DNA of 64,000 nucleotides, from the NCBI GenBank assembly GCA_030426395.1, contig JAUHYE010000005.1, forward strand, positions 1 to 64,000, in the 5' to 3' direction. This stretch comes from Phycisphaerae bacterium. Lineage in GTDB: Bacteria > Planctomycetota > Phycisphaerae > Phycisphaerales > UBA1924. A program made the translations under genes and the position numbers. Numbering within the stretch: the stretch's first letter is position 1; each line of letters begins with the position of its first letter. The notes under the pieces are model-generated. The model worked only from the letters and a program-made list of their open reading frames with translations, was not told the DNA's origin and made no database searches. Positions 25,690 to 34,588 of the stretch are shown piece after piece.

Positions 25690-26580
25690 TTACCCGAGCA
25701 GATCGAGCACCCGGGCCTGGTTATCCAGACCCGCGCTGATCGCCGCCAGCGTCGCCTCGGTCTTGATGTTCCCCCGGATGAGCCGGGCGCTCTCCTCGGC
25801 GTAGTCGGCGTCGCGGATGAGCGACCGGGCATTGGAGAGCGACTCGATCTGGATGCCGATCGACGCCAGCTTGGGCGCGATGACGTGCTTGCCCAGGGCG
25901 CCGAGCGCGCCGAGCTGCTCGCCGACCTGCTCTCGGGCACGGGTCAGGATGCGTTGGGTCAGCGCCGGGTCGTTCAGCAGCGAGCCCACGCCGCCCGAAG
26001 CCACGTCGGTCAGCTTCACCTTGACGGCGTCGGGATCGACGATGATGTCGCCCGTCTCGGTCTCGGTAGGCTCGATGTCGTACACCTCGCCCAGCTCGGT
26101 CGGGTCGAGGCTGGCGATGGTCTCGGAAGTGCCATCGCCCAGCGGCACCGAGAACGAGCCGTCCAGCAGCTTCTGGTCATTGAAATTCGCGCCGCCGGCG
26201 ATGCGATCGATCGTCTGCATGATCGAGTCGAGCTCGAGTTGCATCGCCTCACGCTCGGCCTCGGACGTGCCCGCGGTGTTCGCCGCGGCGACGGCCAAGC
26301 CCTCGGCCTCGATCAGCAAGCCGGAGATCTCCGCGATCGCGCCCTCGGCGGTATTCACCACCGCCTGGCTGCGATCGAGCGCACGCCCCTCGGCTTCTAA
26401 TGAAGCCAGCGCAGCGCTGATCGCCTCGCTCGAGATCAACCCGGCCGGGTCGTCCGAAGCGCGGTTGATGCGCAGTCCCGTCGACAGGCGTTCGAGTGCG
26501 GTGTTGCGTTCGGCCTGGTTGATGCCCAAGATGCGCAGCCCCGTGTTGACCGGTGAATGTCCGACTCCGATCGGCCTCAT
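25690..26580 (-). CDS. Flagellin
   Basis: A 296-residue flagellar filament protein. The N-terminal D0/D1 signature is clear (NTALERLSTGLRINRASDDP, AGLISSEAISAAL, SQAVVNTAEGAIAEI), as is the C-terminal D1/D0 (ARSLIRDADYAEESARLIRG, ISAGLDNQARVLDLLG). The variable middle is short (about residues 140-215, acidic: IEPTETETGDIIVDPDAV), giving a compact flagellin. ATG 26580 (MRPIGVGHSPVNTGLRILG) starts a few residues longer than classic flagellins. No other flagellar gene is in the window, so it is a detached filament gene. The 194 bp upstream shows no clear sigma-28 promoter. Confidence 0.9.
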   Translation of the reverse strand: MRPIGVGHSPVNTGLRILGINQAERNTALERLSTGLRINRASDDPAGLISSEAISAALASLEAEGRALDRSQAVVNTAEGAIAEISGLLIEAEGLAVAAANTAGTSEAEREAMQLELDSIMQTIDRIAGGANFNDQKLLDGSFSVPLGDGTSETIASLDPTELGEVYDIEPTETETGDIIVDPDAVKVKLTDVASGGVGSLLNDPALTQRILTRAREQVGEQLGALGALGKHVIAPKLASIGIQIESLSNARSLIRDADYAEESARLIRGNIKTEATLAAISAGLDNQARVLDLLG

Positions 26581-26774
26581 GACGCGCCCTCCCTTGGCAC
26601 TCTGCCGTGGACGTTGCGCCTATTGCGCGCCGCCCACAACTCAACCAGTCGCTTCCGAGTAGGCATGGGCCCACACCAAACCGACGCACCGACGCGAAAT
26701 CGCGCCGGAGCGACCGGTCCGATCGGAGCGATCGGCGTTCCTGGGAGTACTATCGGGCCGAAGGAGAGGCGACT

Positions 26775-27707
26775 TCAGGCCGATTCGGCGGCCGGGCCAA
26801 AAAGACCCTCGACGAACGCCTCTGGGTCGAAGGGCTGCAAGTCCTCGGCCGTCTCGCCCACGCCGATGAATTTGACGGGCACGCCACAGGCCTCGCGGAC
26901 GGCGATGACCACGCCGCCCTTGGCCGTCCCGTCGAGCTTGGTGATCACAAGCCCCGATAACGGCACGGCCTTGGCGAAGTGCTCGGCCTGGGCCACGGCG
27001 TTCTGGCCGCTGGTCGAATCGAGCACCAATAGCGTCTCGTGCGGCGCGCCCTCGATGGACTTGCCGGCAACCTTGGCGATCTTCTCGAGCTGACGCATGA
27101 GCGACTCTTGCGTCTGCAAGCGCCCGGCGGTGTCGAGGATCACAATGTCAACCCCGCGCGACGCGCCGGCGGCGCACGCGTCGAACGCCACCGCCGCCGG
27201 ATCTCCACCCTGCTGCCCGCGCACCACGTCGACACCCATGCGCTCGGCCCAGACTTCGAGCTGGCGAACCGCACCGGCACGGAACGTATCGCACGCGCCA
27301 AGCAGCACGGTCTTGCCGTCCTCGCGAAGCGCGTGGCACAGCTTGGCGATGGTCGTGGTCTTGCCCACGCCATTGACGCCCGTGACCAACAGCACGGTCG
27401 GGCCCTCGGCGGCATAGTTCAGGCTCAGATCCTCGGGCGGCCACATGGCCGAAACCGAGCGCTTGAGGTAACCGATGGCATCCTCGCCCTTGGAGAGCTT
27501 GCCGGCCTTCACGTCGGCCCGCAAGCCGTCGATCAATCGCCGTGTGGCCTGCACGCCCACGTCGGCCCGCAGCAAGACTCCCTCGATTTCCTTGATGAGC
27601 GTCTCGTCGAGCCGACGGCCCGTAACCAGATCGCGCAATGGGTCGATGAGCACCGAGCGCGTGCGCTTCAGAGAGTCCTTGATCTTGCGGCCCAGAGACT
27701 TCAGCAC
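26775..27707 (-). CDS. ftsY: Signal recognition particle receptor FtsY
   Basis: A 310-residue SRP-type GTPase that receives ribosome-nascent chain-SRP complexes at the membrane. N domain residues 1-95 (LLRADVGVQATRRLI). NG core: G1 GVNGVGKTTTIAKL, G2 ACDTFRAGAVRQLEVW, G3 ILDTAGRLQTQ, G4 ITKLDGTAKGG, and the family end KFIGVGETAEDLQPFDPEAF. The acidic A domain of E. coli FtsY is missing, as in many bacteria; a short basic N-terminal helix (MLKSLGRKIKDSLKR) can bind lipid. Its start overlaps the end of nusB by 7 bp; last gene of a ribH-nusB-ftsY operon. Confidence 0.97.
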   Translation of the reverse strand: MLKSLGRKIKDSLKRTRSVLIDPLRDLVTGRRLDETLIKEIEGVLLRADVGVQATRRLIDGLRADVKAGKLSKGEDAIGYLKRSVSAMWPPEDLSLNYAAEGPTVLLVTGVNGVGKTTTIAKLCHALREDGKTVLLGACDTFRAGAVRQLEVWAERMGVDVVRGQQGGDPAAVAFDACAAGASRGVDIVILDTAGRLQTQESLMRQLEKIAKVAGKSIEGAPHETLLVLDSTSGQNAVAQAEHFAKAVPLSGLVITKLDGTAKGGVVIAVREACGVPVKFIGVGETAEDLQPFDPEAFVEGLFGPAAESA

Positions 27708-28192
27708 GCCTTGGGCTCCGCGGGGTCGATCGTGCTCGCGGGCTCGACGGTCTCGACCGTTTCCGCACCGGCCAGCTTGCGCATGGCCGCGTCGAGTAGC
27801 GCGTTCACGAAGCTTGGGCTCTTTTCCGTGCTGAATTGCCTGGCCATGTCGATCGCTTCATCAATAGCGACCTTGGGCGGCGCCTTGCTCGCGGCCATCT
27901 CGTGGTAGGCCAACCGAAGGATCGCCCGGTCCACTGCGGGCTGGCGAGACACGGGCCACGCCGGGCTGAGCTTCTCGAAGAGTTCATCGGCCTCGCGCCG
28001 GCCCGCGTACGCCTCGATCGCGAGTTTCTCGGCCTGGCGGAGTTCGCGGGCTTCCAGATCTTCACTCTCGTCCATCACCGATTCGCGCAGCGACTGGAGC
28101 AGCCGCTCGCCGGGCTTGTCCTGGGCCTTGTTGGCGTCGAGCCCGTAGAGAATCTGGAACGCCGCGATGCGCACGCGCTGGGCCGAGATCAT
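27701..28192 (-). CDS. nusB: Transcription antitermination factor NusB
   Basis: A 163-residue all-helical protein that binds boxA RNA with NusE/S10 during rRNA transcription. Seen: N-terminal RVRIAAFQILYGLD, the middle EKLSPAWPV, and the strongly conserved C-terminal PKVAIDEAIDMARQFSTEKS followed by PSFVNALLDA. A 20-residue Thr/Val/Pro tail follows. ATG 28192 overlaps the ribH stop by 4 bp (ATGA) and the stop overlaps ftsY by 7 bp, so translation is coupled on both sides. ribH-nusB adjacency is widespread in bacteria and supports both calls. Confidence 0.95.
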   Translation of the reverse strand: MISAQRVRIAAFQILYGLDANKAQDKPGERLLQSLRESVMDESEDLEARELRQAEKLAIEAYAGRREADELFEKLSPAWPVSRQPAVDRAILRLAYHEMAASKAPPKVAIDEAIDMARQFSTEKSPSFVNALLDAAMRKLAGAETVETVEPASTIDPAEPKAC

Positions 28193-28761
28193 GCCGACCC
28201 CTTGCCGTTGGCGCCCGCCATCGCGGCCGGCTTGTCAACCCCGCCAGCGAGCGGTGGCATGGCCGCGGGCGCGAGCATCTCGGGCCGGTTTTGCATCACC
28301 GCCATTCTCAATCGTCGAAGCTCGTCGATGGCTTCAAGGGCCGCACCCATCGCCTCGGACCCCTTGTTGCCCTTGGCCCCGCCGGCCCGGTCCCTGGCCT
28401 GCTGGTCGGTGCCGGCCGTGATGACGCCGAAGCACACCGGCACGCCCGTCTCGGCCGCCAGCCGCGAGAGCCCCTGGGCGACGGCGTCGTTGATGTGCCG
28501 GTCGTGGCTGGTCTCGCCGCGGATGACGCAGCCCAGGGCCACCACCGCCTCGAAGGCCCCTGTCCGCAGCGCGGCCGAGCTCATAGCCACCAACTCGAAG
28601 GCCCCTGGGGCCCGCAATACCGCCGGCCTGGCCCCGGGCCACCGCTTCTCGAGGGCCTCCAGGGCGCCCTTGAGCATGGGGCCGGTGATCGAGTGGTTGT
28701 ATCGGCTGACCACGATGGCCACCGGCGGGGCGTGCTGGGGATTGGGCTCGGCGTTCGGCAT
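28189..28761 (-). CDS. ribH: 6,7-dimethyl-8-ribityllumazine synthase
   Basis: Makes the penultimate riboflavin precursor from 5-amino-6-ribitylaminouracil and dihydroxybutanone phosphate. Motifs: VAIVVSRYNHSIT, RAPGAFELVAMS, VALGCVIRGETSHDRHIND (active-site His), VPVCFGVITA and NKGSEA. The family core is about 155 residues; this protein is 190 because of a C-terminal Ala/Pro/Gly-rich extension after LRRLRMAVMQNRPEM. One small change: GETSHD where many have GETxHF/Y. ATG 28761 is used; the frame remains open to 28812. First gene of the ribH-nusB-ftsY operon, 74 bp from the divergent UbiA gene. Confidence 0.95.
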   Translation of the reverse strand: MPNAEPNPQHAPPVAIVVSRYNHSITGPMLKGALEALEKRWPGARPAVLRAPGAFELVAMSSAALRTGAFEAVVALGCVIRGETSHDRHINDAVAQGLSRLAAETGVPVCFGVITAGTDQQARDRAGGAKGNKGSEAMGAALEAIDELRRLRMAVMQNRPEMLAPAAMPPLAGGVDKPAAMAGANGKGSA

Positions 28762-28835
28762 TATGCCATCGTAGGGCCGCCCGGCCGCCGCCCCGCCCCC
28801 CCTCTTACCCACTGCGGGGGCTGTACCATCGCCGC

Positions 28836-29828
28836 GTGCGGCAGCGCCTGGTCAAACTCACCGACGTCCTCCAGCTCACCCGCTTTGCCACGGCCTTCGC
28901 CGCGGTGGGCAACGTCTGGCTTGTCATCCTCTGGACGCGAGCCACCCCCGACGAGCTGACCTCGCTGCCCATCAACGCCCCGATGCGGACCGCCCCCCTG
29001 GCCCTGCTGCTGTTGGGCGGGGCCGTGGCCGCCATCGGCCTCTACGCCTTTACCCTCGGGCTCAACGACATCGTCGACCGCCGCCGCGACCGGGCCCTGG
29101 GGGCCGACCGCCCGATCCCCACCGGCCGCATCGGGCTCGACCTGGCGACCATCATCGTCGCCGGCTCGGTGTTCGCCGCCGTTCTGGGCGCATCTTTCTT
29201 CGGGACGGCCGCGGTCAGGCTCACCGTGCTGGTCGCCGCGGCGGCCCTGGCCTTCAACGTCGTGGGCAAGTTCGTGCCCGGGGCGGGCCCGCTGCTCCTG
29301 GGCCTGATCTTCGCCGGTCACATGGTGATCCCCAATATCCAGCTCCACTTCGTGTGGCCCGTGGTCGTCGTGATGACCCACGCGCTGGCGGTCGAGTGGG
29401 CGGCCTGGGTGGTCGGTCGGCGCAGCCCCTCCATGAGCCGCCGCGCCGTCGCGGCCATCACGCTGGGGTGGCTCTTCTGGACGTGCGTCATCCTGGCCAT
29501 CGGCTCGTACAACACCAGCGGCATGGCCACCTGGCCCGACTGGCCAAACCGCGTGAGCGCTCTGCTCATCGCCGCCCTGGCCGTCGCCTTCGTCATCTAC
29601 ATGACCCACAAAGTGCGCAAGACCGGCCCCGGACCGCGAGCCGCCGAGAAGCTCCGCCGCTACGGCGCCATCTGGCTCGTGCTCTACGGCGTGGTCTGGG
29701 TGCTCACCGAGGGCTACTGGATGGCTGCGGGCATCCTGGCCGGCCTTGGCGCCGTGGGGCTGATCGTCATGACCATCGCCCGCGAGGCGTACCACTTGGC
29801 GCACCAGCCACTCGGCTATCGGCGGTAA
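28836..29828 (+). CDS. UbiA-family prenyltransferase, membrane
   Basis: A 330-residue polytopic membrane protein (about eight or nine helices). GTG 28836 starts MRQRLVKLTDVLQLTRFATA. The Mg-prenyl-diphosphate motif is NDIVDRRRDRALGADRPIPT (NDxxDxxxD, about residues 77-96). The usual second DxxxD is replaced by a less clear region (about residue 180-200), so the acceptor cannot be guessed. UbiA proteins attach prenyl chains to quinone precursors, porphyrins or lipids. The gene stands alone, ends next to the zinc-ribbon membrane-protein gene, and is divergent from ribH. Confidence 0.8.
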   Translation: MRQRLVKLTDVLQLTRFATAFAAVGNVWLVILWTRATPDELTSLPINAPMRTAPLALLLLGGAVAAIGLYAFTLGLNDIVDRRRDRALGADRPIPTGRIGLDLATIIVAGSVFAAVLGASFFGTAAVRLTVLVAAAALAFNVVGKFVPGAGPLLLGLIFAGHMVIPNIQLHFVWPVVVVMTHALAVEWAAWVVGRRSPSMSRRAVAAITLGWLFWTCVILAIGSYNTSGMATWPDWPNRVSALLIAALAVAFVIYMTHKVRKTGPGPRAAEKLRRYGAIWLVLYGVVWVLTEGYWMAAGILAGLGAVGLIVMTIAREAYHLAHQPLGYRR

Positions 29829-30695
29829 CTACTTTTTCGTTCGACCGCACTCGGGGCAGGTCTTGCCGACAACCCGCCGGAGGTCGTAGCCGCATCGCAC
29901 GCACTGCCCGGCCATGCGGCGGCGGAGCGAGCGGAGGAGTTCGACGCCCCTGATGAGCGCGAACCACGAGCCGGCATAGACGATGGTGTTGGCGATCGCG
30001 GCTGGGGCGATGACGCCGAAGGGCAGCGAGAGTGCCACGATTGGCCCAATTTGAGGCTTGCGCTTGAGCGCGTCGATCGTGATCTGAGTCTCTTCGACGT
30101 CCGTCGTCTGCATGCCCGAACTTGTGTGCATGATCTCGTGGCCACTTATGCTCTCGAGCATCGGCATCGGCCATCCGACACGCGTCGCATACAGAAAGAA
30201 GTGATCCGCTTCCATCGCGGGCATCCGACCTTCCAGGTAGGGTGGCGGAAACGACGCAACCTGATCGTCGATACGTTGTGTAATCGCCAGCAACTTGCGG
30301 TAATTCTCGATGACGGTGCCCCGCTCCCAGCCCGCTTGCGCCTCGAACTCGGTGTACGCGTCCTCCATCTCATCCAGTGGAATTCGGTTCTCCTCTGCAT
30401 AAGCCGCGCCGCCAATTTCCAGCACTCGATCGGCCTTGCTCCGGTGGTGCTCCGAGATCTGATTCTCACCGTCGAGTCGATCGCCGCTCCAGCATTCGGT
30501 TTCCCAACCCGGGGATCGATTGAGCTCATGTTCGAGAAGCCAAGGTTCGACGACACCGATACCTTTCCCGATCCAAGTCGGAGGAGACCGGTACCAATCG
30601 GCCCACATACCAACCGCCAGCCCCCACGCCACCAGCCACGCGGTCACAAAACCAAGAACGATGCACCAGAGTGATCGGCGGATCCAGCGGGCCAT
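29829..30695 (-). CDS. Two-helix membrane protein with C-terminal planctomycete zinc ribbon
   Basis: A 288-residue protein. ATG 30695 (MARWIRRSLWCIVLGFV) begins a first membrane helix (about 8-30). A ~190-residue extracytoplasmic region follows with no known domain (ISGHEIMHTSSGMQ contains one HExxH-like HEIMH that lacks a supporting context). A second helix lies at about 225-250. The cytoplasmic tail ends in QCVRCGYDLRRVVGKTCPEC, a CxxCGYDLR...CPxC ribbon found at the ends of many planctomycete membrane proteins. Function unknown. Downstream of mlaE on the same strand, 44 bp apart, possibly last in that operon. Confidence 0.65.
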   Translation of the reverse strand: MARWIRRSLWCIVLGFVTAWLVAWGLAVGMWADWYRSPPTWIGKGIGVVEPWLLEHELNRSPGWETECWSGDRLDGENQISEHHRSKADRVLEIGGAAYAEENRIPLDEMEDAYTEFEAQAGWERGTVIENYRKLLAITQRIDDQVASFPPPYLEGRMPAMEADHFFLYATRVGWPMPMLESISGHEIMHTSSGMQTTDVEETQITIDALKRKPQIGPIVALSLPFGVIAPAAIANTIVYAGSWFALIRGVELLRSLRRRMAGQCVRCGYDLRRVVGKTCPECGRTKK

Positions 30696-30739
30696 AGGGA
30701 ATGCTACCGACCACCGGCCGGAAGGTTGCACGCACCGAT

Positions 30740-31543
30740 CTAGAACAACCCAAGTGCGTAGAAAATCGCCGTAAACACAAGGTCGGCCACCACCACCGCC
30801 ACGACGCTCTCGACCACGGTCCGCGTCGTCGCCGCGCCCACGCCCGCGGCTCCACCCGTCACGCGCAGGCCATTGGCACACGCGATGACGCCGATGAGCA
30901 GGCCGAATACCAGGCTCTTGGCCACGCCCGTACCGAAGTCGACGACCTTGACCTGGAAGAGCAGGTTCTGCCAATATACAACGAAGGGCAGGTCGATGAC
31001 GAGGATCGATACGCCTATGGAAGCGCCGATCGACACGAGGCTGGCGAACACCCCCAGCGCCGCCATGCAGGTGCACGTCGCGAACACGCGCGGCACGACC
31101 AGGAAGCGCACGGGGTTGAGCGCGTGCGCCTCGAGCGCTTCGATCTCTTCGCCCACCACCATCGTGCCGATCTCGGCGGTAATGGCCGCCCCGGCGTAGC
31201 CCGTCAGCACGATCGCGCTGATCAGCGGTCCGAGCTCGCGCAGCACGGCCACGCCGATGATGTTGGCCAGCTTGTCCTTCTGCCCAAGCTCGCCCAGCGG
31301 CGGGGCCATTTGCAGGCTCAAGATGAGCCCCACCGCCGCCGACACCAGGCAAATGATCGTGATCGAGCGCACGCCCACGCGGATGATCTGGGTGTTCAGG
31401 GCCGACGAGCCCATGCGGATCCGCGGGTCGAACACCGAGCGGAACAGCCACACGAACGCCTGCTTGAGCAGGACGAGCATGTCGCCCACGTGGTCGAGGG
31501 TTTGCAAGACAACCGCGCCCACGGCCCCGAGCAAGCGCACCAT
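30740..31543 (-). CDS. mlaE: MlaE-type ABC permease (lipid transport)
   Basis: A 267-residue membrane protein of the MlaE/YrbE family, the permease of Mla-type phospholipid transporters of didermal bacteria. The N-terminal amphipathic helix (TLDHVGDMLVLLKQAFVWLF) precedes five hydrophobic segments. The family core is present: VLRELGPLISAIVLTGYAG, AAITAEIGTMVVGEEIEAL, and the end CANGLRVTGGAAGVGAATTR. Start ATG 31543 is two bases after the stop of a STAS-domain gene, so the two are cotranscribed. No MlaF ATPase or MlaD follows; the ATPase must come from elsewhere in the genome. Confidence 0.9.
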   Translation of the reverse strand: MVRLLGAVGAVVLQTLDHVGDMLVLLKQAFVWLFRSVFDPRIRMGSSALNTQIIRVGVRSITIICLVSAAVGLILSLQMAPPLGELGQKDKLANIIGVAVLRELGPLISAIVLTGYAGAAITAEIGTMVVGEEIEALEAHALNPVRFLVVPRVFATCTCMAALGVFASLVSIGASIGVSILVIDLPFVVYWQNLLFQVKVVDFGTGVAKSLVFGLLIGVIACANGLRVTGGAAGVGAATTRTVVESVVAVVVADLVFTAIFYALGLF

Positions 31544-31545
31544 GC

Positions 31546-31926
31546 CTACACCGCCGAGGCGGCGTCGATCGCCTCATCCAACGACGAAGCCATGGGGAAG
31601 ACCGTGTCCAGGCGTGCGATCTCGAAGATCGAGCGCACCCGATCTTGCAGTGAGCACAGCACCAGGCCCACGCCCTTCTTGCGGCTGAGCTGCAGCCCGC
31701 GCACGAGCGTGGCCACGCCCGAGCTGTCCATGTACGTCACGCCCGACAGGTCCACCACTACCGCGCCCTTGCCCTTGATGCGGTTGATGGCGTCTTGCAG
31801 GGCGGTCTGCAGTTCGGGCGAGCGCATGATGTCGACCTCGCCGTCCATGCTCACGACCATCATGCCCGGCTGGTGCTCGCGGATGGCGATGTCGCCACCC
31901 TCCTGCTCGGCTCGCCCGTTGCTCAC
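31546..31926 (-). CDS. STAS-domain protein (anti-anti-sigma factor or MlaB-like)
   Basis: A 126-residue STAS protein. GTG 31926 overlaps the stop of the RsbW-like gene (GTGA) and has GGGAGGTGG upstream. Core: GMMVVSMDGEVDIMRSPEL, then KGAVVVDLSGVTYMDSSGVA with the phosphorylatable Ser in DSSG, RKKGVGLVLCSLQDRVRSIF and FEIARLDTVFPMASSLDEA. In an RsbW/RsbV pair this protein would bind the kinase when unphosphorylated. MlaB, the small subunit of Mla transporters, also has a STAS fold, and this gene sits 2 bp before mlaE. Context supports both readings; the intact DSSG favours RsbV-like control. Confidence 0.85.
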   Translation of the reverse strand: MSNGRAEQEGGDIAIREHQPGMMVVSMDGEVDIMRSPELQTALQDAINRIKGKGAVVVDLSGVTYMDSSGVATLVRGLQLSRKKGVGLVLCSLQDRVRSIFEIARLDTVFPMASSLDEAIDAASAV

Positions 31927-32507
31927 TGACCACCTCCCGCCGGCCCGCATTGATCCGCACGCTCCCCGGCCGGATGGGAAGTCTGAGTTGGCCCGCACGC
32001 CATGCCGCCGCAGTCCTGCGTCAACGCGCGAGCTCGCTGGGCACTCGGCCCGTCGAGCCGCTTGATCAGCGTCAGCCGCATGCCCGCGTGCTCCCGCGGT
32101 GCGTACTCGGCGCAATCGACCACCTGGCGGATGATGTGGACCCCAAGCCCGCCGGGGCGGATGTCGTCCAGGTCCCGCCCCTTGATCTTGGCGGGGTCGA
32201 TCTGCTTGGCCTCGTCCTCGATGACGATGCAGACGCCGGGGCCGTACTCGCCATCGTCGTCCAGCGGCCAGAGCTTCATCCAGATGGGACGGCCAAGTTC
32301 CTGCTGGTACCCGTGGCGGATGACGTTGCACAACGCCTCGTCGACCGCCAGAGCCAGATGCGAGCTGGAATCGTGCGAGAAGCCAAGCCGCTTGGCCACG
32401 CCGGCCACCATCTCGCGGACGCCGGCGAGGTACCGCACATCGCTGACCACCCGCAGGACGATGTCGGGCGGAGAATCCTGGACTGTGCTCGGGAGGCTGT
32501 CGGGCAT
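31923..32507 (-). CDS. RsbW-like serine kinase/anti-sigma factor (HATPase_c)
   Basis: A 194-residue GHKL ATPase. N box HLALAVDEALCNVIRHGYQQ (about residues 50-69), G1 region CIVIEDEAKQIDPAKI, and G2 RPGGLGVHIIRQVVDCAEY. These match RsbW/SpoIIAB anti-sigma kinases that phosphorylate a STAS partner and sequester a sigma factor. The last ~40 residues (from about GPSAQRARALTQ) are a Gly/Pro/Cys-containing extension not usual in the family. ATG 32507. Overlaps the STAS gene by 4 bp. No sigma factor gene is adjacent, as in many partner-switching systems that control non-sigma targets. Confidence 0.88.
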   Translation of the reverse strand: MPDSLPSTVQDSPPDIVLRVVSDVRYLAGVREMVAGVAKRLGFSHDSSSHLALAVDEALCNVIRHGYQQELGRPIWMKLWPLDDDGEYGPGVCIVIEDEAKQIDPAKIKGRDLDDIRPGGLGVHIIRQVVDCAEYAPREHAGMRLTLIKRLDGPSAQRARALTQDCGGMACGPTQTSHPAGERADQCGPAGGGQ

Positions 32508-32568
32508 GAGGTGATCGGGTTCCCCTGATTCGACTCACGATCCACGGGCTTGGGGCATCGGCGCACCA

Positions 32569-32919
32569 CTACCGGGTGTCCAGCCACTGCCTCCATCGGC
32601 CGATTGCCGTGCGGCGCTCAGCTTCCGGGGCCCAGGGATCGTAGCCGAAGCGTTCCCCGGCCGTTCTTTCGAGGGCGGCGATGGCCAGGGTCCGCAGGGC
32701 GGGGTCGTCCGACTCCAGCCCGTCGACCATGCCCCGAAGGTCTGCATCGGTAGGCTCCTCGGCGCTCGCGACAACCGCCCTGATGCGTGAGCCGGCGTCG
32801 GGAGCCTCGAAATCGGCCGGTAGCGACGCCCTGCAACCGACAAGGCCCGTCAGGCCACCCAGAGCAAGAACAAGCGGTACCCATCGCACCCCCCACGATA
32901 GTCCGCATGCTTCTCGCAT
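32569..32919 (-). CDS. Small HEAT-repeat lipoprotein
   Basis: A 116-residue protein with a lipoprotein signal: [13 protein letters not shown], a hydrophobic stretch [12 protein letters not shown], then the lipobox LVGC (Cys at about 29). The mature part is one or two HEAT-like helices ([38 protein letters not shown]) followed by [16 protein letters not shown]. The 'GYDP...A...RW..WL' ending recurs in planctomycete HEAT-repeat proteins. Function unknown; likely a periplasm-facing scaffold. ATG 32919; 49 bp from the divergent guaA. Confidence 0.6.
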   Translation of the reverse strand: MREACGLSWGVRWVPLVLALGGLTGLVGCRASLPADFEAPDAGSRIRAVVASAEEPTDADLRGMVDGLESDDPALRTLAIAALERTAGERFGYDPWAPEAERRTAIGRWRQWLDTR

Positions 32920-32968
32920 CCGTTGGTATATGCTTCGCGCTTCCCCAATTTGCGGAGGCAGCCCCCAG

Positions 32969-34531
32969 ATGATCCCAACACCCACAGACGAGGTCGTCCT
33001 GATCGTCGACTTCGGCTCGCAGACGGCCCAGCTCATCGCCCGCCGCTGCCGAGAGCTCGGCGTGTGCGCCATGATGGTCTCGCCCAAGGCCACCGCCGCC
33101 GAGTTGGCCAAGGCCACACCCAAGGCCATCATCCTCTCGGGCGGCCCGGCCAGCATCGAGGACGAGGGCGCCCCTGCCTTGGCCGACGGGCTGCTCGACA
33201 TGGGCCTGCCGGTATTGGGCATCTGCTACGGCATGCAGATCGCCTGCCACAAGCTCGGCGCCCATGTCGAGAAGGCCGATCACCGCGAGTTCGGCCGCGC
33301 GGCGCTCGACGTGCTGGATAACAACGGCCTGCTCGGCGCTATCCCGAGCAAGACCACAGTGTGGATGTCCCACGGCGACCAGATCAGCGAGCTCAAGAGC
33401 CACGGGTTCAAGATCCTCGCCAAGACACCCACCTGCCCCGCAGCCGCCGTCGCTCACGTGCAGGACGGGGTCCGCTTCTACGGCGTGCAGTTCCACCCCG
33501 AGGTCACGCACACCCCCCACGGCATCGACATCCTCCGCAACTTCCTGTTCAACGTCGCCGGCTGCAAGGGCACCTGGCGGATGGCCGATTTCGCACAGAC
33601 CCAGCAAGAGCGCATCGCCGAAGCCGTAGGCGACCAGCGGGTCATCTGCGGGCTCTCGGGCGGTGTCGACTCGGCAGTCTGCGCGGCACTGCTGCACAAG
33701 TCCATCGGCGACCAGCTCACCTGCGTCTTCGTCGACACGGGCCTGCTGCGCAAGAACGAACGCGAGCTGGTCGAGACAACCTTCCGCGACCACTTCGACG
33801 TCGACCTGCGCGTCATCGATGCCGCCGACGACTTTCTGGGCGATCTCGCGGGCGTCACCGACCCACAGGAGAAGCGACGCCTCATCGGCCACCGCTTCAT
33901 CGAGGTCTTCAAGGACACCGCCAAGGACATCCCCAACGCCACCGTGCTGGCCCAGGGCACCCTCTACCCCGACGTCATCGAGAGCGGGCAGGGCCACGGC
34001 GGCGTGTCGGCCACCATCAAGCTGCACCACAACGTGGGCGGCCTGCCCGCCGAGCTCGGCTTCGCGCTCGTCGAGCCCCTGCGCGACCTCTTCAAGGACG
34101 AGGTCCGCACGCTGGGCGAGGTGCTGGGCCTGCCGAGCCAGATGGTGTGGCGCCACCCATTCCCGGGCCCGGGCCTGGCGGTCCGAGTGCTCGGCGAGGT
34201 GACGCGTGAGAAGCTAGCCGTCCTGCGCGAGTGCGACGAGATCGTGCTCGAAGAGATCATCTCGGCCCAGCTCTACCGCCAGACGAGCCAGGTGTTCGCC
34301 GTGCTCTTACCCGTACAGAGCGTGGGTGTGATGGGCGATGGCCGCACCTACGAGAACGCCGTCGCCGTCCGCGCCGTCGAGAGCGAGGACTTCATGACCG
34401 CCGACTGGGCCCGCCTGCCCTACGACGTGCTCGGTCGCATCAGCAACCGCATCATCAACGAGGTGCGCGGCGTAAACCGCGTGGTCTACGACATCTCGAG
34501 CAAGCCGCCCGCGACGATCGAGTGGGAATGA
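32969..34531 (+). CDS. guaA: GMP synthase (glutamine-hydrolysing)
   Basis: Converts XMP to GMP with glutamine and ATP. 520 residues, the normal length. Glutamine amidotransferase domain: [20 protein letters not shown], nucleophile Cys86 in GICYGMQ, and [13 protein letters not shown] (His/Glu). ATP-pyrophosphatase domain: P-loop [50 protein letters not shown]. Dimerisation domain: [16 protein letters not shown] and the C-terminal [23 protein letters not shown] 32969 with GGAGG upstream (12-bp spacing). Monocistronic; a hairpin at its stop serves the opposite-strand FG-rich gene. Confidence 0.98.
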   Translation: MIPTPTDEVVLIVDFGSQTAQLIARRCRELGVCAMMVSPKATAAELAKATPKAIILSGGPASIEDEGAPALADGLLDMGLPVLGICYGMQIACHKLGAHVEKADHREFGRAALDVLDNNGLLGAIPSKTTVWMSHGDQISELKSHGFKILAKTPTCPAAAVAHVQDGVRFYGVQFHPEVTHTPHGIDILRNFLFNVAGCKGTWRMADFAQTQQERIAEAVGDQRVICGLSGGVDSAVCAALLHKSIGDQLTCVFVDTGLLRKNERELVETTFRDHFDVDLRVIDAADDFLGDLAGVTDPQEKRRLIGHRFIEVFKDTAKDIPNATVLAQGTLYPDVIESGQGHGGVSATIKLHHNVGGLPAELGFALVEPLRDLFKDEVRTLGEVLGLPSQMVWRHPFPGPGLAVRVLGEVTREKLAVLRECDEIVLEEIISAQLYRQTSQVFAVLLPVQSVGVMGDGRTYENAVAVRAVESEDFMTADWARLPYDVLGRISNRIINEVRGVNRVVYDISSKPPATIEWE

Positions 34532-34564
34532 AAAACAGGCCCGCGCCTTGGGGACGCGGGCCTG
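34531..34564 (-). terminator. Terminator of the FG-repeat gene
   Basis: CAGGCCCGCG (34536-34545) pairs with CGCGGGCCTG (34555-34564). Read on the minus strand the stem is followed by TTTTT (complement of 34531-34535), a standard rho-independent signal for the gene ending at 34589. It may also help end guaA from the other side. Confidence 0.8.
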
Positions 34565-34588
34565 CCGAAGAAGAAATCTCGATCCGAA

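Noticed and set aside
28761-29804. His/Gln/Asp-rich minus-strand frame over the UbiA gene
   Set aside because: Typical antisense of a hydrophobic membrane protein; the UbiA motif NDxxDxxxD is on the other strand.
30100-30150. HEIMH as a zinc protease site in the zinc-ribbon membrane protein
   Set aside because: A lone HExxH without third ligand or family context; likely chance.
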